Below, piece by piece: positions 29,441 to 38,147 of a DNA stretch of 64,000 nucleotides. The translations under genes and the position numbers were made by a program. The stretch's first letter is position 1; the number at the start of each line of letters is the position of its first letter. The DNA comes from Arthrobacter burdickii (GTDB lineage Bacteria > Actinomycetota > Actinomycetes > Actinomycetales > Micrococcaceae): positions 496,001 through 560,000 of the forward strand of contig NZ_JAROCG010000001.1 in the NCBI RefSeq assembly GCF_030433645.1, read 5' to 3'. The notes below the pieces were generated by a model. That model did not search any database, was not told the DNA's origin, and worked only from the letters and a program-made list of their open reading frames with translations.

Positions 29441-30415
29441 TCAGTCGCGCAGGAGTTCCTGCACGGCCTTCTCGGAGGCGGAATACGTCGTGATCGGGAT
29501 GACCTCCCCGCTCATGAAGCGATCCACGAGTCGAGGGTCCACGTACGAGCTCCGGGCGACGGTGGGGGTGTTGCCGAGGTGGTCGGCGACAGCCTTCATG
29601 GTGGCACTGACGGCTTTCTGGCGCGCGGTGCGGCTCGTCGCCTTCAGGTCCTCCTTCGCCAGGGCCATCGCCGCGACGACGGTCGCCTGCCAGGTCCGGA
29701 AGTCCTTCGCCGTGAAGGGCCCGCCGGTGACCTGCCGCAGGAACTCGTTGAGCTGCGAACCGTCCACGTGGTGCCACTTGCCGTCCTCCGACTGGTAGGC
29801 GAGCACGGTGTCGGCGTCCTCGCGCTCCATCATGGGACGCAGGGCCTCGGCGAGGTCCTCGTCCTCGAGGCGCGTGTCCCACTGCTGCCCGCTCTTGCCG
29901 GGGAAGTCGAAGGTGATGACGTTCCCCTCGATGGTGCAGTGCTCCACGAGCAGCGTCGTGACGCCGAAGGAGCCGTTCGCCTCCGCGTACTGGGCCGATC
30001 CGATCCTCAGGGCACCGGAATCGACGATCCGGAGTGCCGCCGCGAAGGCCCGCTCCCTCGCGACGCCCGCACTGCGAAGGTGCTGGGTGATGATGCGGCG
30101 GGCGCTCGGCAGCTTCGCGCCGAAGTCCAGAGCGCGGTCGAACTTCTCGCGGTCCTTCTGCTCACGCCAGGCCGGGTGGTACATGTACTGGCGCCGCCCG
30201 GCGTCGTCGGTGCCCATGGCCTGGACGTGCCCGTTCGGATACGGGGCGATCCAGACGTCCTTCCAGGCCGGCGGGATCACCAGGTCCCGGATCCGCTCGA
30301 GCTGCTCCCGGTCCTGCAGCAGCTCGCCGTTCGGCATCCGGTAGCTGAAGCCCTTGCCGTGGCGACGACGGGTGATACCGGGCCTGCGCGTGTTGCTGCG
30401 GCGCAATCGAGCCAT
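29441..30415 (-). CDS. DNA topoisomerase IB
   Basis: A 324-aa type IB topoisomerase of the poxvirus-like bacterial class, which relaxes supercoils through a 3'-phosphotyrosyl intermediate. The N-terminal domain includes IPPAWKDVWIAPYPNGHVQAMG and GRRQYMYHPAWRE. The catalytic domain shows RIGSAQYAEANGSFGVTTL, TAKDFRTWQATV, and the active-site Tyr in SSYVDPRLVDRF near residue 290. No Shine-Dalgarno is obvious close to the ATG; TACTAT, about 40 bases upstream, may be the -10. Confidence 0.93.
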   Translation of the reverse strand: MARLRRSNTRRPGITRRRHGKGFSYRMPNGELLQDREQLERIRDLVIPPAWKDVWIAPYPNGHVQAMGTDDAGRRQYMYHPAWREQKDREKFDRALDFGAKLPSARRIITQHLRSAGVARERAFAAALRIVDSGALRIGSAQYAEANGSFGVTTLLVEHCTIEGNVITFDFPGKSGQQWDTRLEDEDLAEALRPMMEREDADTVLAYQSEDGKWHHVDGSQLNEFLRQVTGGPFTAKDFRTWQATVVAAMALAKEDLKATSRTARQKAVSATMKAVADHLGNTPTVARSSYVDPRLVDRFMSGEVIPITTYSASEKAVQELLRD

Positions 30416-30489
30416 CGTGGAACCAGCCTTCGTAGGGGACCTTCGATAGTAAGCCTACTGTGCTTTAGGTCCTCCCCGTAAAGCCTTCG

Positions 30490-31428
30490 CTACCGGCCTT
30501 CGAGGATGTCGCCGAGCCAGGCGTCGGCTGCACCGAAGGCGTCGTCGGACGTGTGGCGCTCGACGGCGGGCGTACGGCGGTCGGCGCGCGCGTAGGACCC
30601 GAGGAACCTCAGCCCCGGGCTGATGCGGTGCAGGCCCTTGAGGGCATCGGCGACGCGGGCGTCCTCGACGTGGCCATCGGCGTCCACGCTGAAGAAGTAG
30701 TCGCCGAGGAACTGGCCGGTGGGCCGGGATTCGATGCGGCTGAGGTTCACGCCCCGGGCCGCAAACTGGTCGAGGATCTGCATCAGCGCGCCCGGGTGAT
30801 CCTCCGGCAGGGGGATCACGAGGGTCGTCTTGTCCGCTCCGGTGCGCGGCGGCAGGGCATCCGGCCGGCCCACGAGCACGAAGCGGGTCACCGCGTCGGT
30901 GACGTCCCCGATGTCCGTCGCGAGGACCGTGAGCCCGAGGCGCCCGGCCACGAGGGGCGAGCAGATCGCGGCGTCGTAGCTGCCGTCGCCGTCGACCAGC
31001 CCGTAGGCCGCGGCCGCTGTCGACGACGTCGGAAAGTATTCCGCGTCGCGTACGTTCGCGTCCACCCAGTTACGGCACTGCGCCCAGGCGTGCCCGTGCG
31101 TCCCGATCCGGCGGACGGCCTCGAGCGCTGTGCCGGGCCGGACGGCGAGCACGAAGGTGATCGGCACGAGCTCCTCGCGCAGGATCCGCAACGGCGCCCC
31201 CACCGCGATGGCGTCCAGGGTCGCGCTCACCCCACCCTCGACCGAATTCTCGATCGGCACCATCGCGGCGTCCACGGATCCCGACCGGACGGCGTCGAGG
31301 GCAGCGCCGACCGTCGACGCCGGGACGCGGCGTGCGGACTCGGCTCCCGGCACCTGCAGCAGCGCCGCCTCCGTGAAGGTCCCCTCCGGCCCCAGGTAGG
31401 CGTAGGAGGAACTGGTGGAAACCCTCAC
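30490..31428 (-). CDS. pheA: Prephenate dehydratase
   Basis: Converts prephenate to phenylpyruvate in phenylalanine synthesis. The 312-aa protein starts with YAYLGPEGTFTEAALLQ, continues with VDAAMVPIENSVEGGVSATLDAI, and has the catalytic-site Thr-Arg-Phe in DAVTRFVLVG. A C-terminal ACT domain (TTLVIPLPEDHPGALMQILDQFAARGVNLSRIESRP) mediates feedback by phenylalanine. The GTG overlaps the TGA of the rhodanese gene by four bases, so the two are coupled. Confidence 0.95.
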   Translation of the reverse strand: MRVSTSSSYAYLGPEGTFTEAALLQVPGAESARRVPASTVGAALDAVRSGSVDAAMVPIENSVEGGVSATLDAIAVGAPLRILREELVPITFVLAVRPGTALEAVRRIGTHGHAWAQCRNWVDANVRDAEYFPTSSTAAAAYGLVDGDGSYDAAICSPLVAGRLGLTVLATDIGDVTDAVTRFVLVGRPDALPPRTGADKTTLVIPLPEDHPGALMQILDQFAARGVNLSRIESRPTGQFLGDYFFSVDADGHVEDARVADALKGLHRISPGLRFLGSYARADRRTPAVERHTSDDAFGAADAWLGDILEGR

Positions 31429-31751
31429 AGGACGGTGGGCTCGCTGCCCGTCTCGGAGACCATCGGCTTGCCGGCCTCGAGCCAGGCGCCCATACCGCCG
31501 CTCACGTTGATGGCCGTGTAGCCGTTGCCCTCGAGCCACTCGGCAGCCCGCTGGGACCGGCCGCCGCTGCGGCAGATCACGTGCAGGTCCTCGTCCGGGT
31601 CCAGCTCACCGAGCCGGGCGGGAAGCTGGTCGAGGGGGATGTGCAGCGCGCCGTCGGCGTGGCCCGCCTCCCACTCGTAGTCCTCGCGGACGTCGAGGAG
31701 CCGCGCGTCGTCGGGCACGGCAGTCACCGGTACGTTCTGGAGTTCGCTCAT
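31425..31751 (-). CDS. Single-domain rhodanese-like protein
   Basis: A 108-aa rhodanese fold protein, probably a sulfurtransferase. LLDVREDYEWEAGHADGALHIPLDQL and the active-site loop VICRSGGRS, with the catalytic Cys near residue 60, are clear. AAAAGG precedes the ATG. It is the first gene of a coupled pair with pheA; no functional link between the two is evident. It diverges from the amidase gene. Confidence 0.9.
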   Translation of the reverse strand: MSELQNVPVTAVPDDARLLDVREDYEWEAGHADGALHIPLDQLPARLGELDPDEDLHVICRSGGRSQRAAEWLEGNGYTAINVSGGMGAWLEAGKPMVSETGSEPTVL

Positions 31752-31898
31752 GTGCCTACCTTTTCACGCACCGGCCGGGCACCGCCATTGCTACGGCACC
31801 ATCCGGGACCGCACTGCGGCATAGTGGTCCTTGTCGTCTTCCGAGGGGCCTCCGGCGTAGCGGGTCCCGTCACTGCCCGCCTCCGACTGGGAGTCCCC

Positions 31899-33293
31899 AT
31901 GGCCGAACTGCACGAGCTCTCCGCCCTCACCCTTCGGGATGCGCTGGCGCGCGGGGCGGTCGGCGCACGCGAGGTCGCCGAGCACTTCCTCCAGCGGATC
32001 GACACCCTCAACCCGGACCTCGGCTCGTTCCTCACCGTCACCCATGACGACGCGCTCAGGGCCGCCGACCATGCCGACCGGCTGCGAGCCTCCGGGGTGG
32101 CCCTCGGTCCGCTCCACGGGGTGCCCCTCGCGCACAAGGACCTCACCGACGTCGCCGGCGTGAGGACGACGCTGGGCACGGCGGCCCTGGACCACGCCGT
32201 GGCCGAGAAGGACGCTCCGCTCGCCGCGGTGCTGCGGCGCGCAGGGGCCATCAGCCTCGGCAAGACGCAGGTCCCCGAGTTCGGCCTGAGCTGCTACAGC
32301 GAGAACCGCATCGCCCCACCCGCCCGCAACCCCCTCGACCGGCGGCTCAGCCCGGCCGGCTCGTCGGGCGGCAGCGCCGCGGCCGTGGCCGCGCGGATGA
32401 TCCCGTTCGCACCGGGGACCGACGGCGGCGGATCCATCCGCATCCCGGCCGCCGCGACGGGGCTGGTGGGCCTCAAGCCGAACCGCGGCCGCGTCCCTTC
32501 GGGTTCCGGGCAGGCCGACCTCGGCCAGTTCGTCGTGGCCGGCCCGCTCGCCCACTCGGCCGTCGACGCCGGCCTGCTCCTCGACGCCCTCGTCCGGGAG
32601 CCGAACTACCGCCCCACGAGCGCGGCGTCACGCTACGAGGGCTCCTTCACCGAGGCCGCCCTCCGCGCCGAGGGGCGCTTCCGCATCGGCGTCAGCACGG
32701 CGTCGCCCTTCTCCAGCGCACTGGACATCAGCCTGGACAGCGCCGCGAGCGACGCGTTCTCCGCCGGCATCCAGGTGCTGCAGCGGGCGGGCCACGACGT
32801 GGTCGAGGCGGACCTGACGTACGACCGCCGCTACCACGACGCGTTCCAGCTCGTCTGGACGGCGGGACTCGCCACCGCGCCGATCCCGGACGAGCGCGAG
32901 GACCGGCTGACCGACATCACGCGGGTGCTGCGCCGGAGGGCGAGAGGACGCACTGCGGCACACCTCGCTGCGGCCGTCGACGTCCTGCGGCAGTTCGAGC
33001 AGGACACCATCGAGCAGTATTCCCGCTACGACATGGTCCTGACCCCGGCGGTGGCCATGACGCCGCGTCCTCTCGGCTGGTACACGGACGCCGACGGCGA
33101 CACCGACTACCTCCGGCAGTGCCAGTACTCGCCCTACACGTCCATGGTGAACGTCTGCGGACTGCCCGCCGTGACCGTCCCCACACTGCGCCTGCCGGAT
33201 GGCCTGTCGATGAGTGTGCAGCTCATCGGCCGCCCCGGGGAGGAAGCGCAGCTCCTCGCCGTCACAGCACAGGTCGAAGCACTCCGGCAGTGA
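31899..33293 (+). CDS. Amidase signature family hydrolase
   Basis: A 464-aa amidase. The Ser-cisSer-Lys triad is visible: Lys in PLAHKDLTDVAG, cis-Ser in SSGGSAAAVAARMIPFAPG, and the nucleophile in GTDGGGSIRIPAA. It is related to GatA-type and plant-like indole acetamide amidases; no gatB or gatC is near, so it is not the tRNA amidotransferase. GGGAG lies five bases before the ATG. The peptide transporter gene follows after 46 bases in the same direction, so the pair may import and hydrolyse peptides or amides. Confidence 0.88.
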   Translation: MAELHELSALTLRDALARGAVGAREVAEHFLQRIDTLNPDLGSFLTVTHDDALRAADHADRLRASGVALGPLHGVPLAHKDLTDVAGVRTTLGTAALDHAVAEKDAPLAAVLRRAGAISLGKTQVPEFGLSCYSENRIAPPARNPLDRRLSPAGSSGGSAAAVAARMIPFAPGTDGGGSIRIPAAATGLVGLKPNRGRVPSGSGQADLGQFVVAGPLAHSAVDAGLLLDALVREPNYRPTSAASRYEGSFTEAALRAEGRFRIGVSTASPFSSALDISLDSAASDAFSAGIQVLQRAGHDVVEADLTYDRRYHDAFQLVWTAGLATAPIPDEREDRLTDITRVLRRRARGRTAAHLAAAVDVLRQFEQDTIEQYSRYDMVLTPAVAMTPRPLGWYTDADGDTDYLRQCQYSPYTSMVNVCGLPAVTVPTLRLPDGLSMSVQLIGRPGEEAQLLAVTAQVEALRQ

Positions 33294-33339
33294 GAAGTTG
33301 ATTTTGCCTCCCTCGCAGGGGCGCGGCACCATGGAGTAA

Positions 33340-34803
33340 GTGAGTACAACCCAGCGGACCGCCGGTACCGGCGGGAAAACATTCTTCGGTCACCCGCGCA
33401 TGCTGGCGAACCTGTTCAGCGTGGAACTGTGGGAGCGGTTCTCGTTCTACGGGATGCAGGCGCTGCTGCTCTACTACATGACGTACTCCCTGGCCGACGG
33501 AGGCCTCGCCTTCGATCCCGGCGCCGCGGCCGGTCTGGTCGGGGCCTACGGCGGAGGGGTCTATCTCTCCACCATCCTCGGCGCCTGGCTGGCGGACCGG
33601 GTGCTCGGCTCCGAGCGGGTGCTGTTCTACTCGGCCATCGTCATCATGTGCGGCCATATCGCCCTCGCCCTACTGCCCGGCGTCGTCGGACTGGCGATCG
33701 GCCTCGTGCTCGTGGGCATCGGCTCGGGCGGACTGAAGGCCAACGCGTCGTCGCTCGTCGGCACGCTCTACGCTCCCGGGGACGACCGCCGCGACGCCGG
33801 CTTCTCGATCTTCTACATGGGCATCAACATCGGCGCCCTTGTCGGACCGCTGCTGACCAACCTCGCCTGGGACGTCTACGGCTTCCATGTCGGGTTCGGA
33901 TTGGCTGCGATCGGCATGGCCGCGGGTCTCCTCCAGTACGCCACGACCCGGAAGAACCTCCCGGATGCCGCGCACCTGGTGGAGAACCCGCTCCCCCGCG
34001 CGGCGTACGCGCGCTGGATCGTCATCGCCGCCGCCGTCGTCGTCCTTCTCGGCGTAGTGCTGGCCACCGGGCTCCTCAACGCCGGCAACCTGGCCAACGT
34101 CATGGCCTACACCGCCATCGCGGCGACGATCGCCTACTTCGCGGTCATCCTCTCGAGCAGCAAGGTCACCGCGGTGGAACGGCGCAGGGTCTACTCCTTC
34201 ATGCCGCTCTTCCTCGCCAGTGCCGCCTTCTGGTCCCTGTTCCAGCAGCAGTTCACCGTCGTGGCGCTCTACTCGGAGAGCCGCCTGGATCGGAACCTGT
34301 TCGGCTGGGAGATGCCGCCGGGCATGGTGCAGTCCATCAATCCGGTCTTCATCATCATCTTCGCCGGAGTCTTCGCGGCCCTCTGGACCCGCCTCGGCAG
34401 CCGCCAGCCGTCCTCGCCGCTGAAGTTCTCCTTCGGCCTGATCATCATGGGCCTCGCGTTCCTCGCGTTCATACCCTTCGCGGATGGCGGCCCCAACAGC
34501 ACGCCGCTGGTCGGCCTCGCCGGGATCCTGCTGCTGTTCACCTGGGCCGAGCTCTTCATCTCCCCGATCGGGCTGTCCGTGACCACGAAGCTGGCACCGG
34601 AGGCCTTCCGGACCCAGATGCTGGCCCTCTTCTTCCTGTCGATCTCCCTGGGCACCACGGTGTCGGGCCTGCTCGCGGGGTTCTACTCCGAAGCGAACGA
34701 GGTTCCCTACTTCGCCTTCAGCGGCATCACGGCGATCATCCTCGGCGCCGCCCTCATCGCCGGCGCCCCCGTGATCCGGAGGGCGATGAGCGGGGTCCGC
34801 TAG
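33340..34803 (+). CDS. Proton-dependent oligopeptide transporter (POT/PTR2)
   Basis: A 487-aa membrane protein of the POT family that imports di- and tripeptides with protons. The first helix has ELWERFSFYGMQALLLYYM, matching the ExxERFxYYG proton-coupling motif. GSGGLKANASSLVG and FSIFYMGINIGALVGPLL fit the PTR2 signatures. About 14 transmembrane helices are expected. The start is a GTG with GGAG just upstream. Confidence 0.9.
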   Translation: MSTTQRTAGTGGKTFFGHPRMLANLFSVELWERFSFYGMQALLLYYMTYSLADGGLAFDPGAAAGLVGAYGGGVYLSTILGAWLADRVLGSERVLFYSAIVIMCGHIALALLPGVVGLAIGLVLVGIGSGGLKANASSLVGTLYAPGDDRRDAGFSIFYMGINIGALVGPLLTNLAWDVYGFHVGFGLAAIGMAAGLLQYATTRKNLPDAAHLVENPLPRAAYARWIVIAAAVVVLLGVVLATGLLNAGNLANVMAYTAIAATIAYFAVILSSSKVTAVERRRVYSFMPLFLASAAFWSLFQQQFTVVALYSESRLDRNLFGWEMPPGMVQSINPVFIIIFAGVFAALWTRLGSRQPSSPLKFSFGLIIMGLAFLAFIPFADGGPNSTPLVGLAGILLLFTWAELFISPIGLSVTTKLAPEAFRTQMLALFFLSISLGTTVSGLLAGFYSEANEVPYFAFSGITAIILGAALIAGAPVIRRAMSGVR

Positions 34804-34850
34804 TCCCGCAGCGCGGAACGCTCGGCAGCGGCACAGGTTCCGGCGCCGAG

Positions 34851-34880
34851 AGGACCCGCCGGGTACCCCGGGCGGGTCCT
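34851..34880 (+). terminator. Hairpin after the peptide transporter
   Basis: AGGACCCGCC and GGCGGGTCCT form a perfect 10-bp stem around a 10-base loop, followed by GTTGCGT. It lies 48 bases past the stop and upstream of the acyl-CoA ligase promoter region. Confidence 0.65.
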
Positions 34881-34974
34881 GTTGCGTGCGGGTTCCCGAT
34901 CGCACAGAATTCTACCCACCGGTAACTTCCGTACCGCGCTTTGCTGCAGGACATCGAAGATCAAAGGAGATCGC

Positions 34975-36498
34975 GTGTCGAACCTCGCCAACAACCTCGT
35001 GGCCACCGCCACCAGGAGCCCCTCGGCCGTGGCCATCAAGCTCGACGACGTCGAGGTGACCTTCGGGGCACTCGAGGTACTCAGCCAGAAGGTGGCGACG
35101 CTCCTCGCGGAGCAGGGCGTCCGGCACGGCGACCGCGTCGCCCTCATCATGCCGAATATTCCGCAGATGGCATTCGTCTACTACGGCGTCCTGCGGGCCG
35201 GGGCAGTCGTCGTGCCGCTGAACCCGCTCCTCAAGGGGCGCGAGGTGGCCTACCACCTCACCGACTCGGGGGCGAGGGTCGTCTTCGCCTGGGAAGGCAT
35301 CATCGCCGAGGCGCAGGCGGGTGCCGAAGCCTCGGGCGCCGAGACGGGGACCGATGTCCAGGTGGTGACCGTCGACAGCGGCGCCTTTCTGCAGCGCGTC
35401 TCGGCCGCCGAGCCGACGCCGGGCGTCGTGGAACTCGACGGTGAGGACACCGCCGTCGTGCTGTACACGTCCGGCACCACCGGGCGGCCCAAGGGAGCCA
35501 CGCTCTCCCACGCCAACCTGTCCCGCAACACCGAGATCTCCCGGGACCTGATGGGGACGTCCGAGGGCGAGGTACTCTTCGGCGGCCTGCCGTTCTTCCA
35601 CATCTTCGGGCAGACCTGCGCGCTCAACGCCGCCGTCCTGACCGGCGCCACCGTGACGCTGCTGCCGCGCTTCGAGCCGGGCAAGGCGCTCGAGATCATC
35701 GCGCGGGACCGCGTCACCGTCTTCGAGGGCGTCCCGACCATGTATGTCGCCATGCTGCGCCATCCCAGCGTGTCCTCCACCGACCTCTCCTCGGTCCGCG
35801 TGGCCGTCTCGGGCGGCTCGGCGCTGCCCGTCGAGGTCCTGCACGAGTTCGAGCGCGTCTTCGGCGCGGACCTCCTGGAGGGCTACGGCCTCTCCGAGAC
35901 GTCGCCGATCGTCAGCTTCAACCGCGTGGGCCACCTCCGCAAGCCGGGCTCCATCGGCACGCCGGTGGACGGCGTCGAGGTGCGCATGCTGGACCCCGAG
36001 GGCAGCGAGGTGCCGCGGGGCGAGGTCGGCGAACTCGCCGTCCGCGGCCACTGCGTCATGAAGGGCTACTGGGAGAATCCCGAGGCCACGGCAGCGGCCA
36101 TCCCCGATGGCTGGTTCCGCACCGGGGACCTCGCGCGGGTGGACGAGGACGGCCTGCTGTACATCGTGGACCGCAAGAAGGACATCATCCTTCGCGGCGG
36201 CTACAACGTGTACCCGCGGGAAGTGGAGGAGGTGCTGTACGAGCACCCGGCGGTGGCGGAGGCGGCCGTGATCGGCGTACCGGACGAGCTGCACGGCGAG
36301 GAGATCGTCGCGGTCATCGGACTCAAGGCCGAGCACGCCCCGGCCGATGACGCAGCCCGGGAGGAACTCGCGACCGAGATCGCCGACTTCGCGAAGGACC
36401 GGGTTGCCGCCTACAAGTACCCTCGCCGCGTGGTGCTGGTCGATGCCCTGCCCAAGGGACCGACGGGCAAGATCCTGAAGCGCGAGATCAAGGTCTAG
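34975..36498 (+). CDS. Long-chain fatty acid-CoA ligase
   Basis: A 507-aa adenylate-forming enzyme that activates a carboxylic acid, probably a fatty acid, to its CoA thioester. The P-loop YTSGTTGRPKGATLSH, the A5 motif EGYGLSETSPI, the hinge region DRKKDIILRGGYNVYPREVEE and the catalytic Lys in PKGPTGKILKREI are all present. The GTG at 34975 has AAAGGAGA at an ideal distance. Its TAG shares the sequence CTAG with the stop of the convergent glycerate kinase gene. Confidence 0.9.
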   Translation: MSNLANNLVATATRSPSAVAIKLDDVEVTFGALEVLSQKVATLLAEQGVRHGDRVALIMPNIPQMAFVYYGVLRAGAVVVPLNPLLKGREVAYHLTDSGARVVFAWEGIIAEAQAGAEASGAETGTDVQVVTVDSGAFLQRVSAAEPTPGVVELDGEDTAVVLYTSGTTGRPKGATLSHANLSRNTEISRDLMGTSEGEVLFGGLPFFHIFGQTCALNAAVLTGATVTLLPRFEPGKALEIIARDRVTVFEGVPTMYVAMLRHPSVSSTDLSSVRVAVSGGSALPVEVLHEFERVFGADLLEGYGLSETSPIVSFNRVGHLRKPGSIGTPVDGVEVRMLDPEGSEVPRGEVGELAVRGHCVMKGYWENPEATAAAIPDGWFRTGDLARVDEDGLLYIVDRKKDIILRGGYNVYPREVEEVLYEHPAVAEAAVIGVPDELHGEEIVAVIGLKAEHAPADDAAREELATEIADFAKDRVAAYKYPRRVVLVDALPKGPTGKILKREIKV

Positions 36499-37736
36499 CC
36501 GTCCGGCTGGCCATCCAGCCGGCCGTCCTCCTGGCCGTCCCCTTGGCCGCGGCGTCCGCCGAAGACGCCGTAGACCTGGGCGGCGGCGTCCTCCATGAGC
36601 GCGGCCGCGCCCCCGATCAGCTCCTCGAGCGCCATGGGCCCGGTGGCGATGGAGAACGCCGCCGCGAGTCCGGCGTCCTGGACCTGGGCCGCGGTCAGCT
36701 GCACGCGCCCCGCGATGGCGACGACGGCGCAGGTGGCGGGGGCGTTCTCGACCACGGCCTGCACCACCTTGCCGCCCAGGGACTGCGAGTCGAAGGAACC
36801 CTCCCCGGTCAGGACGAGGTCCGCGTCCGCCAGTGCGCCGGCCAGCCCGACGGCGTCGGCCACCAGGGCCGATCCGGGGACGACCTCCGCGCCGAGGAAC
36901 GGCACGAGCACGGCAGGCAGGCCGCCCGCAGCGCCGGTCCCGGGTACCTCCAGCACGTCGACGCCGGTCTGCGCGGAGACGACGCGGGCGAGGTGCGCCA
37001 GGCCGGCGTCGAGGACCGCGACGTCGTCGGGTGTCGCGCCCTTCTGCGGACCGAAGACCGCCGCTGCACCGCGGGGTCCGCAGAGGGGATTGTCGACGTC
37101 GACCGCGATGCGCCAGCGCACCTCGCGCGCGCGGGGGTGCAGGTTGGCGGTGTCGATCGTCCTGAGGGCTGCGAGGCCGCCGCCGCCCGGGGGCAGGGGA
37201 TCGCCGTCGGCATCGAGGAAACGGGCCCCGAGCGCCGAGAGCAGGCCGGTTCCGCCGTCCGTCGTCGCGGATCCGCCGATGCACAGGAGGATCTCCTCCG
37301 CGCCGTCGTCGAGCAGCTGGGCCGCGATCTCGCCCACGCCATAGCTGGTGGCCGTGAGTGCATCGAGGGGAAGGTCGGCGACGAGGGGCAGGCCGTTGGC
37401 CTCCGCCGCCTCGAGGACGCCCCGCACCGGGGACCCCGCGCCGTCCTGCCGCGCGGAGATTCCGTAGCGTGCGGTCCGGGCACGGCCCGCCGCGTCGTGA
37501 CACCGAGTGGTGCGGGGTTCGGCGCTCCAGGCCGCGAGGAGCGCGTCGAGCGTTCCCTCACCGCCGTCGGCGAGCGGGGCCAGCACGACGTGCGGCGCGG
37601 GATGGCCGAGCCGGGCCGCGGCACCCGTGACACCGGCAGCCATGGCGAGGGCAGCCTCCGCTGCGGGAAGGCTGCCCTTGAGGGAGTCGGGGGCGATGAC
37701 GATCCTGAGGGGGCGCGGGGCCGCGGTCGTGGTCAC
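36495..37736 (-). CDS. glxK: Glycerate kinase, GlxK type
   Basis: Phosphorylates glycerate to a phosphoglycerate. The 413-aa protein has the family N-terminus IVIAPDSLKGSLPAAEAA, LADGGEGTLDALLAA and GGSATTDGGTGLLSALGARF. The C-terminus ends in four tetrapeptides QGDG-QEDG-RLDG-QPDG, encoded by a 12-bp tandem repeat that runs to the stop codon. Start GTG without a Shine-Dalgarno; TAGGGT stands exactly six bases upstream, so the mRNA is probably leaderless. Confidence 0.92.
   Translation of the reverse strand: MTTTAAPRPLRIVIAPDSLKGSLPAAEAALAMAAGVTGAAARLGHPAPHVVLAPLADGGEGTLDALLAAWSAEPRTTRCHDAAGRARTARYGISARQDGAGSPVRGVLEAAEANGLPLVADLPLDALTATSYGVGEIAAQLLDDGAEEILLCIGGSATTDGGTGLLSALGARFLDADGDPLPPGGGGLAALRTIDTANLHPRAREVRWRIAVDVDNPLCGPRGAAAVFGPQKGATPDDVAVLDAGLAHLARVVSAQTGVDVLEVPGTGAAGGLPAVLVPFLGAEVVPGSALVADAVGLAGALADADLVLTGEGSFDSQSLGGKVVQAVVENAPATCAVVAIAGRVQLTAAQVQDAGLAAAFSIATGPMALEELIGGAAALMEDAAAQVYGVFGGRRGQGDGQEDGRLDGQPDG
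36499..36546. repeat. Four 12-bp tandem repeats at the glxK 3' end
   Basis: CCGTCCGGCTGG, CCATCCAGCCGG, CCGTCCTCCTGG and CCGTCCCCTTGG follow each other without gaps and encode the four xxDG tetrapeptides that end glycerate kinase. Confidence 0.88.
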
Positions 37737-37769
37737 CCGTCCACCCTAGCGGGCGGTCCTGCCCTGGGA

Positions 37770-37801
37770 CCCGCCCGGGATCAGGAAGCTGTCCGGGCGG
37801 G
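37770..37801 (-). terminator. Hairpin after the 55-aa gene
   Basis: CCCGCCCGG and CCGGGCGGG form a perfect 9-bp stem with a 14-base loop, 11 bases past the stop of the small upstream gene. Confidence 0.55.
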
Positions 37802-37812
37802 GCGGGTGCAGG

Positions 37813-37980
37813 TCAGTCGCCCGGGCCGCTGCCGTTGTCCGCCTCGAAGTCGGGAGCGATCTCGTCCTCGGTTCCCGGGCCACCGTAGCCGCCCGCCGTC
37901 TGCTCCTCGAGCTTGCCGGCCTCCTCCGCGCCCTGCTCCTCGGGATCGCCGCTCGGGTTTCCGCTGGGGTTCTCGCTCAT
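37813..37980 (-). CDS. Small acidic hydrophilic protein
   Basis: A 55-aa protein, not assigned to a family. It is rich in Glu, Gly, Pro and Asp (net strongly negative), begins with the repeat NPSGNPSGD and has no hydrophobic segment, so it is probably disordered and soluble. GGAAGGCGG upstream of the ATG supports translation. It is divergent from pgm and followed by its own hairpin. Confidence 0.6.
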   Translation of the reverse strand: MSENPSGNPSGDPEEQGAEEAGKLEEQTAGGYGGPGTEDEIAPDFEADNGSGPGD

Positions 37981-38147
37981 GGTGCCGCCTTCCGGAATGC
38001 ATGTGCCCCCTGGCTGGGTGCTGATACTCAGCTTACTGATCATCGGGGTGCGGGCAACCGTACCCGAGGACCGGCCCCCGACGGGACGGGACGGACCGGC
38101 CCGGGGTAGCGGGTGTAATCGGGCGCATTCTTTGGCATGCTGGGGCC

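Noticed and set aside
31899..33293. GatA subunit of tRNA amidotransferase
   Set aside because: No gatB or gatC is adjacent and the flanking gene is a peptide transporter; only the amidase signature is shared.
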